Shown here: piece by piece, positions 8,686 through 16,279 of the stretch
How positions within the stretch are numbered: position 1 is the first letter of the stretch
Layout of the letters: each line of letters begins with the position of its first letter
IMG/VR virus record: IMGVR_UViG_3300029911_000143
Coordinates: 1 to 24,416 of that record
Direction: 5' to 3' (one strand)
Source of the DNA: a virus
Length of the DNA: 24,416 nt
Notes under the pieces: model-generated
Databases searched by the model: none
Told to the model about the DNA's origin: nothing
What the model saw: the letters and a program-made list of their open reading frames with translations, nothing else
Translations under genes and position numbers: made by a program

Positions 8686-9560
8686 TTATTTCAGCCTTCG
8701 GTTATTTCCGGGGGCGTCCTTGTGTTTGCGCTCTCGCTCGCGCTTGATTTCCCGGTTTTTGTCCAAAATCGGAGTAGCTTCCGCCTCCGCGTCCAGCCAT
8801 CCAGCCAGCCGGTGGAACAAAGCCGGCCGCTCCTTCAAGAGCCTCTCGCCCGCCTCGTACTCCAGGTAGGCTTTGCCCACACGCTGGATGTTCTTGTCCG
8901 AGATGAACGCCGGTTGCGGGCACGGCCAGAGCGTCTTGGCGGCGCGCTCCAATTCCTTCTCTTTGCGCAAGCCAATGGCGGTCTTGGCCGGGTCCTTTTC
9001 GCCTTCGTGCCCGAGGTAGGCAACTAGCTCCCAGAACGCGGCCGGGTCGCTAAAGGGCCGAACACACCGCGCTCAACAGCTTCGAGAATGCCCTCCAGCA
9101 GGTCAGGAGAGAACGTCAGCAGATTTTCCACGGTCACCGGCCACGGTTCACCCTCATCAGTCAAGTCCCATTTGGCGGTCAGGTGCGCGATGCGTTCAGC
9201 CTGGTTGGCCGCCAGCGCCTTCTCGGCCGCGCGCAACTGCCCCAGGAGGGCCTCAACCTGTTCCGAGAACTCTTTGGTGCGCTTCTCGATTTCGGCCGGC
9301 GTGGGGCCGCGCTGCCGCTTGCCCTGGCCAACTTTCGCGTTGATGATGAGGGCGAAGTAGGAGGTATCGCCGGTGGCCGCGCAAATGCTCTTGAGCTTCA
9401 CGACTTCGCGCTTGAGGTCGCCCTCGGCTTCCACCAGCGGGCGATAGGTGTCGTTCGTGACGGAGATGCGCTCCAGGTAAGCGTCAATCTGGAATTCGAC
9501 GCTCCCGCGCTGGATCTTGATCGGGGTCGTGGCGTTGTGGACTTGCGAGATATCGGGCAT
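8686..9560 (-). CDS. Tail assembly chaperone fusion (GT type) made by -1 frameshift
   Basis: This is the extended product expected if ribosomes slip back one base at CCCTTTA (9057-9051) in the chaperone gene. The -1 frame is closed by a TGA about five codons upstream of the heptamer, then stays open through FSDPAAFWELVAYLGHEGEK and on to a TAA at 8686. The fusion would be 170 residues from frame 0 plus 121 new residues, 291 in total. In lambda and most long-tailed siphophages the rarer GT form bridges tape measure and tube subunits. The T part has no good start of its own: the first candidate is an internal TTG at about 8970 without a clear Shine-Dalgarno. It ends 2 nt before the tape measure ATG. 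Confidence 0.75.
9024..9560 (-). CDS. Tail assembly chaperone (G type)
   Basis: A 178-residue protein located between the tail tube and the tape measure, the usual place for the lambda G-type chaperone that coats the tape measure before the tube polymerises. The N-terminal part is beta-rich (about residues 14-75). It is followed by a long charged helix around residues 88-130 (EIEKRTKEFSEQVEALLGQL, then RAAEKALAANQAERI) and a C-terminal SPDLLEGILEAVERGVFG. The start at 9560 is chosen because AAGGA lies 4 nt upstream and because the upstream frame would run through a terminator-like hairpin. The stop TAG at 9024 is 25 nt after a canonical slippery heptamer, so this is probably the non-frameshifted, abundant form. 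Confidence 0.75.
   Translation of the reverse strand: MPDISQVHNATTPIKIQRGSVEFQIDAYLERISVTNDTYRPLVEAEGDLKREVVKLKSICAATGDTSYFALIINAKVGQGKRQRGPTPAEIEKRTKEFSEQVEALLGQLRAAEKALAANQAERIAHLTAKWDLTDEGEPWPVTVENLLTFSPDLLEGILEAVERGVFGPLATRPRSGS
9051..9057 (-). other. -1 ribosomal slippery heptamer CCCTTTA
   Basis: On the coding strand the frame is GGC CCT TTA GCG, so the heptamer fits X-XXY-YYZ with X=C, Y=T, Z=A. It is inside the only window (about 50 nt) where the chaperone frame and the -1 frame are both open. Confidence 0.75.
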
Positions 9561-9581
9561 GGATTCCTTGGGGATGGGGAG

Positions 9582-9645
9582 TAAAAACAGGAGGGCCACC
9601 TTCGACGCGTCCCCCACGCGTGAGCGTGAACGCCGAAGGTGGCCC
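9582..9645 (-). terminator. Intrinsic terminator or attenuator after the tail tube gene
   Basis: A perfect 12-bp inverted repeat (GGGCCACCTTCG at 9593-9604 and CGAAGGTGGCCC at 9634-9645) encloses a 29-nt loop that can fold a second hairpin (ACGCGT-CCCCC-ACGCGT). On the minus strand the stem is followed by TCCTGTTTTTA, a modest U-tract. It would reduce readthrough from the highly expressed tube gene into the chaperone gene. There is no other gene in this 130-nt gap. Confidence 0.7.
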
Positions 9646-9675
9646 GTGAGTGAGTAGGGTTCCGGAGGGGTTTCC

Positions 9676-9692
9676 GGAACAGTTGCCGGTTT
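9676..9692 (-). promoter_or_regulatory. Start-associated motif, divergent copy 5 without a start codon
   Basis: The minus strand reads AAACCGGCAACTGTTCC right after the tail tube stop. The base changes are in GGAAGC (GGCAAC), and no ATG follows at the usual distance. The next gene starts about 115 nt further on, past the hairpin. It may mark a junction where a gene was lost. Confidence 0.5.
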
Positions 9693-10221
9693 ACGACTGA
9701 GCTTCGAAGTAGACCGGGCCGGTGAAGGAGAACGACAGGTCTCCGCCAATCACGGTCGCGGTCGCGATGTCGATGCTCAGGCTCGGGATGGAAAGCGTGC
9801 CGCGAATCTGGAGCTTGCCCGTGGCGTCACCGAAGGGCCGGATCACAATGTCCGCGAAGCCTCGGCCCAGCGTGTGAAGGATGCCGGTGCGGATGCCCTG
9901 CATCCAGATGATGAAGGCGCCGGTCTGGTCTCCGCCGTCGCCGGTGTCGTACTTACAGGTGAGCTTGGCGTCGTTCAGGGCCACGATGTGGCTCTTCCAG
10001 AAGCCGTTGACGTCGGCGCCCAGCTTGGTGACGTCCACTTCGCCCTCGGTCGTGGCGACCTTGGCGTCGTACAGGTAATTGTTGACGTCGCCGGCGATCT
10101 GGTAATCGGTCTTGAACGTGGTGAGCGTCCCGCCGCTCAAGCCGTTGATGCCGGTGAGGGCAGGGGAGGGGACAGCGCCGGTCCCGATGTAGATTCTTGC
10201 GCCAGCTCCAATTTGTGCCAT
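9691..10221 (-). CDS. Major tail tube protein
   Basis: A 176-residue beta-rich protein with the length and position of a siphovirus major tail tube subunit, directly before the G/GT chaperones and tape measure. It begins MAQIGAGARIYIGTGAVPSP. It contains the segment GEVDVTKLGADVNGFWKSHI (about residues 60-79), which aligns with the first domain of the neighbouring 769-residue protein (EEVDHTRLGQIGAPWKSHL). The C-terminus ends in alternating hydrophobic strands (LSIDIATATVIGGDLSFSFT). The Shine-Dalgarno is weak (CGGAG about 12 nt upstream). The protein should polymerise into hexameric rings forming the tail lumen. A terminator-like hairpin follows, which fits a need for high expression. Confidence 0.75.
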   Translation of the reverse strand: MAQIGAGARIYIGTGAVPSPALTGINGLSGGTLTTFKTDYQIAGDVNNYLYDAKVATTEGEVDVTKLGADVNGFWKSHIVALNDAKLTCKYDTGDGGDQTGAFIIWMQGIRTGILHTLGRGFADIVIRPFGDATGKLQIRGTLSIPSLSIDIATATVIGGDLSFSFTGPVYFEAQS

Positions 10222-10278
10222 GGTAGGTTTTGTCTCCGAGAGGTTGCGTGGGTTGATCGGCCAGGAGCCGGGTAGAAA

Positions 10279-12588
10279 TTACAGCCTTGCGAACGTCACA
10301 TGCGAGATCGCGGTGCCGGTGACGGCCGTTTGATTCACGCGGACATGCGGGTAAATCGTGGTCCCCGGCGGGATATAAATGGAAGCTGTTCCGGGTTGGG
10401 TTGCGGACGGGAAGGTCCCCAGCGCGACGTAGGTGCCGGGGCTGCCGTCCACGTCCGGCGCGTGGTCCACGGCCTGCGTCAGCGAACCTCCGGCGCTCAC
10501 GAAGAGTACCTGCTGTTGGAGCATCGCGCCATTGCTGGTCGTGGTGCTGCTCGGGATATCGGCGAGGTCGGAGCTTGAACCGGTGCCGCTGATGACGTTG
10601 GCATTGGTGTAGGTGTGGCCTTCCACCGCGCTCGCGTCCACGATGCCGGTGGCCACGCTACCGCCCGTGGTCGTGCCAGCCGCCGTGGCTCCGGTCCCGG
10701 TCGCGGCGGCTGGCACGTTGCCGGACGCGGGCGGGAAATAGGCGTTGTAGAGTCCGCTGCCAGCGCTGCCGGCGGCAACGGTGGCGATGGTGGAGTTGGC
10801 GAGGACGGTGCCCTTCGCGGCGGTCTGGGTCAGAACCCCCACGGTTACGGTGGGGCTGACTGCGCCGGCGGCGGTGGGGTAGAGCAGGTTGAGGTTGAGG
10901 GAAGCGCCGGCCGGCGGGGTATATGAACCGGTGTCTCCGGCCCCGCCGATGTCATTGCCTCCGTGGTCCGTCCAATACGCCGCGTTTCCGGTGGGAAAGT
11001 CAGCCGCTGGATTCGGCGTATCGGCGACGGCCGGCGGCAGCGAATAGGCGCGTCCATAGGTGGTCACTGACTCAGCAATGGTGTCTCCCAGCGTGCCGGA
11101 TACCACCCATTGTTCGTCCGGCGGCGACCAATACAGGTAGCCGGCCGGGCCCCACCAGCCACCCATGGAGCCGCCACTTTGAACGAAATAGAACTGTCCG
11201 TTCAGACTGCCGGCGTAGGTAAATGCGTCGTACCCGTGAAACTCGGAGGTCATCACGACCGAGCCGCCGCTGCCCGCCGCGCTCGTACCGGTCACATAAA
11301 CCTCTGCGTCGCTCCCACCCGCCGCGCGCAAATTCGCCTGGATCGTGGAGATCGAATCCCCCGGCGTCACCGTCACACCGTCAATCGAAATCGCCGCGGA
11401 GGCCGTCACGTTGTCGATCACGCCGGTGACCACTTTTAAAAGCGGCGCGGGATACGAACTGAAGGTGAAGGTGATGGTCCCGTTGAGCAAACCGCCGGAA
11501 AGGGTGATGCCTCCGGACGCCGTGACCGTCTGCCCGCTGTAGGCCGCGCACGCCTCAATGGCCGAGATCCAATCCGCGTTGGAAGTCGGGTCCGCAACGT
11601 CGGAGAGGGCCGCGTTGCCGGTGCCCTGAACGGCCGCCCAGACCGGCGACGGGACGTTGGTGAACTCCACAGATTGCTGAGGCGAAACCGGCGCGGCGCT
11701 GGAACCAACGACCGTCGCATTCGCGTAAATCCCGGCGAGAGCCTGCAAGAGCCCCTGCACCGTCGAAGAGGAAGCGCCCAAGGTGAAGTTCCCAGAGCCG
11801 TCAATGGTGTACTCGCCCGCGTCGCCACCGGCGATGGTGAAGGACTGCACCGCGCCGCTCCGGATTTCCGGCGGTTCAATGGGCGTACCAGCCAGTGAGC
11901 CCCCGAAGGAAATGGCGAGACTTCCGGAATACAACACATGCGGGGAAGAACCTGAAGTGCTGAGCGTCCCAGTGACCGTGATCGTACCGCCGAGCAGCGC
12001 CTCCAGAAGCGTCACGAGCGACGAATTCGAGGTCGCAGCCGTGAATGGAGCGGAAACTGCCCCGCCATCCACCACGAAGCAAAACCGCTGATTCGCATCA
12101 ACGCTGGTGTAGACCAGGTTCAATCCAGAGGTGCTGGTCGCACTCCCGTTCCCCACCGGCGTCCACCCAACGCGGCCGCACACCATCCCCGGCGAAGCCG
12201 CCGACGTGATGAAATCCGTGTCGAGCGAAACAATCCCGTTGACGGGAATAGAAATCTCGGCCGGTTTCGTGGCGCGGACGTTGGCGATGATCGAGAGGTA
12301 ATTGAACCCGGCGCCGAAGGGGCAGAGCGCCAGCGTGTGCAGTGTGCGCAGGTTGATGAGGTTCTCGAGGCGGTTGATCGCGTCGATATCCACGCTCGGG
12401 CAGTCGCCGTTCAGGCTCACCTTGCCATCATTCAGCGTCACCAGGTGACTTTTCCACGGCGCGCCGATCTGGCCAAGGCGTGTGTGATCGACTTCCTCCT
12501 GAGAGAAAGTGACCATCGCCTTGGCCTGGTCCTGATGAATAGGAACGCCGTCCAGGTAGATTTGTGCTCCGGCTCCAATTTGCGCCAT
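10279..12588 (-). CDS. Giant tail tube-like protein with a long beta-rich extension
   Basis: A 769-residue protein whose first about 130 residues are related to the major tail tube protein next to it: the same MAQIGAGA start, KSHLVTLNDGKVSL against KSHIVALNDAKLTC, and LHTLALCPFGAGFNYL against LHTLGRGFADIVIRPFG. After this tube domain come about 600 residues that are Gly, Ser, Thr and Ala-rich, almost free of Lys and Cys, and probably a chain of beta domains exposed on the virion surface. Around residues 588-615 the GTVLANSTI and SGLYNAYFP stretches echo GTILAQNSTSGLYNAY in the head decoration protein. TGAGGAATCT precedes the ATG. It could be an alternative tube subunit, a terminal ring or a surface-display protein. 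The order (terminator, this, tube) resembles a duplicated lambda gpV, which also carries an extra surface domain. Confidence 0.65.
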   Translation of the reverse strand: MAQIGAGAQIYLDGVPIHQDQAKAMVTFSQEEVDHTRLGQIGAPWKSHLVTLNDGKVSLNGDCPSVDIDAINRLENLINLRTLHTLALCPFGAGFNYLSIIANVRATKPAEISIPVNGIVSLDTDFITSAASPGMVCGRVGWTPVGNGSATSTSGLNLVYTSVDANQRFCFVVDGGAVSAPFTAATSNSSLVTLLEALLGGTITVTGTLSTSGSSPHVLYSGSLAISFGGSLAGTPIEPPEIRSGAVQSFTIAGGDAGEYTIDGSGNFTLGASSSTVQGLLQALAGIYANATVVGSSAAPVSPQQSVEFTNVPSPVWAAVQGTGNAALSDVADPTSNADWISAIEACAAYSGQTVTASGGITLSGGLLNGTITFTFSSYPAPLLKVVTGVIDNVTASAAISIDGVTVTPGDSISTIQANLRAAGGSDAEVYVTGTSAAGSGGSVVMTSEFHGYDAFTYAGSLNGQFYFVQSGGSMGGWWGPAGYLYWSPPDEQWVVSGTLGDTIAESVTTYGRAYSLPPAVADTPNPAADFPTGNAAYWTDHGGNDIGGAGDTGSYTPPAGASLNLNLLYPTAAGAVSPTVTVGVLTQTAAKGTVLANSTIATVAAGSAGSGLYNAYFPPASGNVPAAATGTGATAAGTTTGGSVATGIVDASAVEGHTYTNANVISGTGSSSDLADIPSSTTTSNGAMLQQQVLFVSAGGSLTQAVDHAPDVDGSPGTYVALGTFPSATQPGTASIYIPPGTTIYPHVRVNQTAVTGTAISHVTFARL

Positions 12589-12598
12589 TTTAGATTCC

Positions 12599-13072
12599 TC
12601 AGACAGTGGAGATCGTGAACAGGAACAGATGGCCGGTGTGCCAACGCTCGTCTTTGTCGATCAACTCATTATACGGACCGATATCGCACATCTCAACAGG
12701 GACGCCGACTTGCCAGCCCACGGGCCCCAGGATGGCCGCGAGAAGCGCCTGCCCCGGCAATCCGCCGCCATTGGTCCAAAGCTGATAATTGGAGTTGGCG
12801 AGGGAGTCCACGACCGCATAGCCGGTCTCGCCGGCCACGTCAGAGGACACGGCTTTCATGCTCACTTGAATCATCCGGCACTCGCCGGCCGCGCCGCCCA
12901 ACTTCTTTTTGGCGCGATTGCTCTTCACGCACAACACAAACGCCGGCATGGGATCCTCAGCCTGAATCGAACCCAGGAAGATCCCGGCCGCTGAAATATC
13001 TTCGCACTCCTCAATGAGCACCGCGCGCAGCGCTGCGAGGAGGTCGCTCGATCCGGTTGAAGTCGTCGCCAT
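12599..13072 (-). CDS. Tail terminator/completion-like protein
   Basis: A 157-residue protein assigned mainly by position between an HK97 gp10-like gene and the tail tube genes, where lambda gpU-type tail terminators lie. The composition is mixed alpha/beta: an N-terminal helix (LLAALRAVLIEECEDI), a central KKKLGGAAGECRMIQVSMKAV segment like a beta strand pair, and a C-terminal HTGHLFLFTISTV strand. The length is in the usual range of 130-160 residues. Its ATG directly follows the TAA of the upstream gene (TAAATG). I do not recognise a diagnostic motif, so a head-tail joining role is also possible. Confidence 0.5.
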   Translation of the reverse strand: MATTSTGSSDLLAALRAVLIEECEDISAAGIFLGSIQAEDPMPAFVLCVKSNRAKKKLGGAAGECRMIQVSMKAVSSDVAGETGYAVVDSLANSNYQLWTNGGGLPGQALLAAILGPVGWQVGVPVEMCDIGPYNELIDKDERWHTGHLFLFTISTV

Positions 13073-13618
13073 TTAAACCATCCCCGCGAAATGCTCTTCG
13101 GCGTGCGTGGCCCACCAGTTCAAAACGAAAGGCAACATCCACGCCCTTTCTTCGTAGCGGCCCGTGTAAACATTGTTGTGCCCGAACTCCCAGAAGATCC
13201 CGTAAGCCAGCATCGTATACACCGCCGCTCGGATCACGCCGTCATCGTCGCTGATTTCCTCCGGAGACGAGGCTACGCGCGCCTCGAAATGCTCCTCCGT
13301 GTATGCCATGCGGGTTACCGTGTCCCGGACCGGTTGCTCCCAGCGCGAGTCCCCGGAGGTGTATGCCTCGCGCGCGGCGTCAACTCGCTCCGAGAAATCT
13401 CCCTCGATGCCCGTGCCCGTCGTCCCCTGGACCGCCAGGCTTTGCGCGAGGGCCGTAGTATCCGGCTGGAGGGGCAGGTCGCCGCCTTCGAAGCTCTCCC
13501 GCAAATCGTCCCGCATCGCTTCCGCCGCGGTGCCGATCCGTCGCGCGAACTCGCCGCGCAACTGCGCGCGAACCTCGCTGATCCGGTTCGTGGTGACGAT
13601 GATGCGAGAAGAGGGCAT
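13073..13618 (-). CDS. HK97 gp10-like neck/tail-joining protein
   Basis: A 181-residue protein that fits the HK97 gp10-like family of head-tail joining proteins. The N-terminal half has a long helix of the family type (ISEVRAQLRGEFARRIGTAA followed by EAMRDDLRESF). The C-terminal part carries the hallmark order of a hydrophobic YxxFWEFGH motif (YGIFWEFGHNN), a short basic link and AWMLPFVLNWW in place of the usual aRPwlrPAl. The start at 13618 overlaps the upstream stop as TAATG. A longer reading frame exists upstream, but it would lie inside the previous gene. The central ERVDAAREAYTSGDSRWEQP region is longer than in most relatives. Confidence 0.65.
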   Translation of the reverse strand: MPSSRIIVTTNRISEVRAQLRGEFARRIGTAAEAMRDDLRESFEGGDLPLQPDTTALAQSLAVQGTTGTGIEGDFSERVDAAREAYTSGDSRWEQPVRDTVTRMAYTEEHFEARVASSPEEISDDDGVIRAAVYTMLAYGIFWEFGHNNVYTGRYEERAWMLPFVLNWWATHAEEHFAGMV

Positions 13619-14286
13619 TAGCTGAATACCTGCTCGCACATCACAGCGCGATTCACCGCGAACGTGGAAGGCGCGCTCGGGTTGGTTACCTGAAAAATGG
13701 ACAATGGGGCAACCGCCGTCCAGACCACGCCGCCATCCGTCACCGTCGCGCCCAGCGTCGTGGGCCACGCCGGTTCACTCGCGCCCGTGGTTCCCGCCGT
13801 GGTGCATTGGTACGACAGCCGGTTCGCCATGATCTTCGCGCTCGTGGCCGGCTGCTCGTATTGGCCCACCGCGTAGGACTGCGACGGCTGCCAGCCAATC
13901 CCGGCCAGAAGCTGGAGGGGTGCGTACTTGGGCGCGATCGTCAGGTAATCCGCCATGCGGACGTCCGGACTATCGCCCTCTCCGAAGATGAAAACCCACG
14001 GAACCACGTCCACGGGCTGGTCTTCCCACTGCTCATCCTTGGCCTGTTTCTTCGCGCCCTGGTTGGCGTAGTAGGTCCCGGCCAGCAAGTACATTTGGTC
14101 GGGCCGCGTCCCATCGGTGCCCCGGGTGAGCCTCGCGCCGAATTTGTCCACGCCGGCGCCTCCAGCCACGGGCGCACCAGCAATCGGCCGGCGCCACACT
14201 TGGACGATATCGGAGCCGGTGCCGGGGGAAACCTGAGTGCGCAGATTCGTGACCTGCCGCTGAATGTCGGCGTAGACGTTGGGCAT
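13618..14286 (-). CDS. Neck/stopper-like protein with embedded carbohydrate-binding-like module
   Basis: A 222-residue protein in the head-completion position between a connector and the gp10-like protein. Residues about 131-192 look like a small CBM5/12-type or phage adhesin module: GWQPSQSYAVGQ, then YQCTTAGTTGASEPAWP, then TVTDGGVVWTAV, with aromatic residues Trp132, Tyr138, Trp174 and Trp189 and a single Cys161. Such modules are common in tail fibres and surface proteins and are unexpected in a neck protein. The flanking parts (1-125 and 195-222) would then be the structural body. The ATG overlaps the upstream TAA (TAAATG), and GGGGAG precedes it. The core function is inferred from gene order. 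Confidence 0.5.
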   Translation of the reverse strand: MPNVYADIQRQVTNLRTQVSPGTGSDIVQVWRRPIAGAPVAGGAGVDKFGARLTRGTDGTRPDQMYLLAGTYYANQGAKKQAKDEQWEDQPVDVVPWVFIFGEGDSPDVRMADYLTIAPKYAPLQLLAGIGWQPSQSYAVGQYEQPATSAKIMANRLSYQCTTAGTTGASEPAWPTTLGATVTDGGVVWTAVAPLSIFQVTNPSAPSTFAVNRAVMCEQVFS

Positions 14287-14799
14287 TTACGCTCCCCACC
14301 CTTCCCACATGGCGTTGCGCCAAGGGTTCAAGCCAAAGGTGCCGAACCAATTCCACAGGCTACTCTCGTAGCCCGTGTTGCCACAGGGGTTCGCGCTGGT
14401 CACAAGCCCGGTTGCCGGATCGATTTTGACGTTGCCGCCTGCCACCATCGGCCCGAACTGCATACCGCGGCTGGCGCTCGTTTGGCCAAGGATGATTTGA
14501 AAGTCCCAAATCGCCGTCGCGATCCGGGTTAGTTCCCCGGCACGGTCGGAGAATTCAATGTTTGTGATGCTGTCCGAGAACCGCCGTGCCTGTTGCTGCC
14601 AATACTGGGCGTAAGATGAGACGATTTGAAAGGCCGCGTAGCGGGTGTCGCCCTTGAGGGTGAGGATTCCGTTGATATATTCGTCGGGGAAAACCGGGTC
14701 CGTCACCGTCGTGTCCACGCCATCCGTGGCGTTGTCGCCCACCAGGGCGCGGATTTCGTCCAGGATCGAGAGCCGGGTGAGGTCGTAGGTGGCGGACAT
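14287..14799 (-). CDS. Head-tail connector (adaptor)-like protein
   Basis: A 170-residue protein in the place of gp6/gp15-type adaptors, directly after the capsid group. The N-terminal half is helical and starts with LSILDEIRALVGDN, followed by the loop DPVFPDEYINGILTLKGD and helix RYAAFQIVSSYAQYWQQQAR, a pattern seen in phage adaptor proteins with several helices around the portal. The C-terminal half is unusual, aromatic and Gly-rich (SLWNWFGTFGLNPWRNAMWE). No specific motif was recognised. It begins a new group of overlapping genes after a hairpin at 14811-14841. No Shine-Dalgarno is visible before the ATG (TTCCCTTATCGCC). Confidence 0.5.
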   Translation of the reverse strand: MSATYDLTRLSILDEIRALVGDNATDGVDTTVTDPVFPDEYINGILTLKGDTRYAAFQIVSSYAQYWQQQARRFSDSITNIEFSDRAGELTRIATAIWDFQIILGQTSASRGMQFGPMVAGGNVKIDPATGLVTSANPCGNTGYESSLWNWFGTFGLNPWRNAMWEGWGA

Positions 14800-14810
14800 G
14801 GCGATAAGGG

Positions 14811-14841
14811 AAAAGCGCGCGCCCGGGTGGACGCGCGCTTT
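14811..14841 (-). terminator. Terminator-like hairpin after the capsid group
   Basis: A perfect 10-bp stem (AAAGCGCGCG at 14812-14821 and CGCGCGCTTT at 14832-14841) has a 10-nt loop. On the minus strand it ends in TTTTCCCTTA, so the U-tract is short and termination is probably partial. It sits in the 63-nt gap between the small post-capsid gene and the connector gene. Confidence 0.6.
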
Positions 14842-14862
14842 GATGTGACTCTACCGGTTGGG

Positions 14863-15189
14863 TTACTTGCTCGATTGGTTGAGTGCAGTGGCCGCGTCTC
14901 GCGAGGTCTGCACCACGGGCGCCTTGTCGAGCACGCCATCCGGGACGGCGGGCGTGTTCGGGTTGATCGGCGTGAACGCGGGGCGATTGCCTTCCGGCTC
15001 GGCCGGTTCGCCCGGGGTGCGCACTTTGGCGATGGCGTTGGTGCGGAGGTGGAAGCTCAAATCGCTGATGCCCAGGTCTTTGAAATCCTGCTCGGAGAGC
15101 TCATCTCCCTTGTTCAGGGAGAAAAACCCTCCGTTCTTCTTGTCTTCGAAGTTACCGAGTTTGGTAACCAGAACTTGATAATAGGCCAT
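14863..15189 (-). CDS. Small hypothetical protein after the major capsid gene (108 aa)
   Basis: The start at 15189 is chosen because AAGGATC lies 6 nt upstream. The open frame goes further but lacks such support. The N-terminal 60 residues contain a short KNGGFFSLNKGDELSEQDFK segment with the look of a small beta barrel. The C-terminal half is Pro/Ala/Asn-rich and probably disordered (RTPGEPAEPEGNRPAFTPIN). Small genes at this place in lambda-like and Mu-like head modules often encode minor head or head-completion proteins such as lambda FI. No specific family was recognised. Confidence 0.55.
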   Translation of the reverse strand: MAYYQVLVTKLGNFEDKKNGGFFSLNKGDELSEQDFKDLGISDLSFHLRTNAIAKVRTPGEPAEPEGNRPAFTPINPNTPAVPDGVLDKAPVVQTSRDAATALNQSSK

Positions 15190-15223
15190 AGTTTTGATCC
15201 TTGGGGGTGAGGATGGACGGTTG

Positions 15224-16279
15224 TTACGCCGAAGTGATGGTGACAACCTGGAGGGTCCGCTTCATCACGGCGCCCCCGTTGAAGCCCATGTGAACATCAA
15301 TACGGGGCGGGATCGCGATGCGAACGCCGCCCACCGCGTTCTGGAAGTCGTTGACGAAGGAGTACACGCCCGGGGCCATGCCCGGATTGAGCGCGTTCTT
15401 CGTCATGATGGCCGCGCCCGGCTTCTCGCCGGTGGGGCGAGCGGCCAGAACCTGGACCACGCCATCCGGGAAGTCCAATACCCAAGTGCCGGAAGCATTC
15501 AGGTAGCCCGTCTCCACGATCTTGACCTGCGGGGCACCGGACGCCAGGAGGATTTCGTTGACGTCCTTGAGCGAACGCATGGCGAGTGGCGTGGTGGTGG
15601 GGAAGCGCCCGTAAAGGTCCGCGCTGTTACTGTTGAACCGCAAGTCCTGAAAGGTCTTGGAGCTCATATAAGCCGTGGCGCGACTACCAAAATCGTTGCT
15701 GGTTCCGCGACCGTAATTGATCTGCAGATTCATCAGATCAAGCAGCGGAGTCGCGCTCGCGTGAGTGGTCCATGCGGTGCCCGGCGAAAACGTCTGCTGG
15801 GTGTAGCTGGTGCTGTAGCCCGGCGAACCGTCCGGCAGGTTGATGGTCAGGGTGCCCGTATTGAGCAGCGTGCCCATCATCTGTTTCCAGCGCCAGCGGT
15901 ATTGCACGGCGAGGCGCCCCTGATCGGCGGCCACCAGGTCGTGGACGTTGATATCCACGTTGAGTCCGTCGAAGTTGCCGGTTCCGGTGCGCTCCATGAG
16001 CTCGGTTTCGCCGAGGGTCAGGAAGTTGCCGAAGAACCCGGGGGTGGCCTCATAGCTCTTCTGGCCGATGCGAGACGTGTTGGTCGGCGAACCGCCTTCG
16101 CCGCGCAGGCTCATGATGCCGGTCTGGTTGTCATCCTGAGTCCAGATCAGCCGCGTGCGCTGGATGTTCTCCAGGGGGAAGAAGTCGCTGAGTGCTTCCT
16201 CTTCCAGGAGGTTCGGCACCAGTTCGGCGGCGATCCGCTGGTAAGTGGCTTGGGGTTCGTAGACGTATACGACTGTCAT
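15224..16279 (-). CDS. Major capsid protein, lambda gpE-like
   Basis: A 351-residue protein close in length to lambda gpE (about 340). It follows the protease and decoration genes, as gpE follows C and D in lambda. The N-terminal arm (YEPQATYQRIAAELVPNLLE) is followed by a region of acidic and aromatic residues and the segment LVAADQGRLAVQYRWRWKQM, similar to the long helix region of this family. The C-terminal RIAIPPRIDVHMGFNGGAVM and LQVVTITSA match the family's last strands. The product builds the icosahedral shell. GAGGAAAAACTACC precedes the ATG, and a motif copy lies about 20 nt upstream. A small out-of-frame reading frame ends in an ATGA overlap with this start. Confidence 0.8.
   Translation of the reverse strand: MTVVYVYEPQATYQRIAAELVPNLLEEEALSDFFPLENIQRTRLIWTQDDNQTGIMSLRGEGGSPTNTSRIGQKSYEATPGFFGNFLTLGETELMERTGTGNFDGLNVDINVHDLVAADQGRLAVQYRWRWKQMMGTLLNTGTLTINLPDGSPGYSTSYTQQTFSPGTAWTTHASATPLLDLMNLQINYGRGTSNDFGSRATAYMSSKTFQDLRFNSNSADLYGRFPTTTPLAMRSLKDVNEILLASGAPQVKIVETGYLNASGTWVLDFPDGVVQVLAARPTGEKPGAAIMTKNALNPGMAPGVYSFVNDFQNAVGGVRIAIPPRIDVHMGFNGGAVMKRTLQVVTITSA

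Noticed and set aside
8686-8970. Separate 94-residue gene before the tape measure
   Set aside because: Its start would be a TTG without a Shine-Dalgarno, and the frame extends upstream to a slippery site, so it is better explained as the frameshift extension.
10381-10392. GGAAGCTGTTCC core in the opposite orientation inside the giant tail gene
   Set aside because: It is the only copy in the reverse orientation, is fully coding (PGTAS), and has no nearby gene start. It is probably a chance match to the near-palindromic core.
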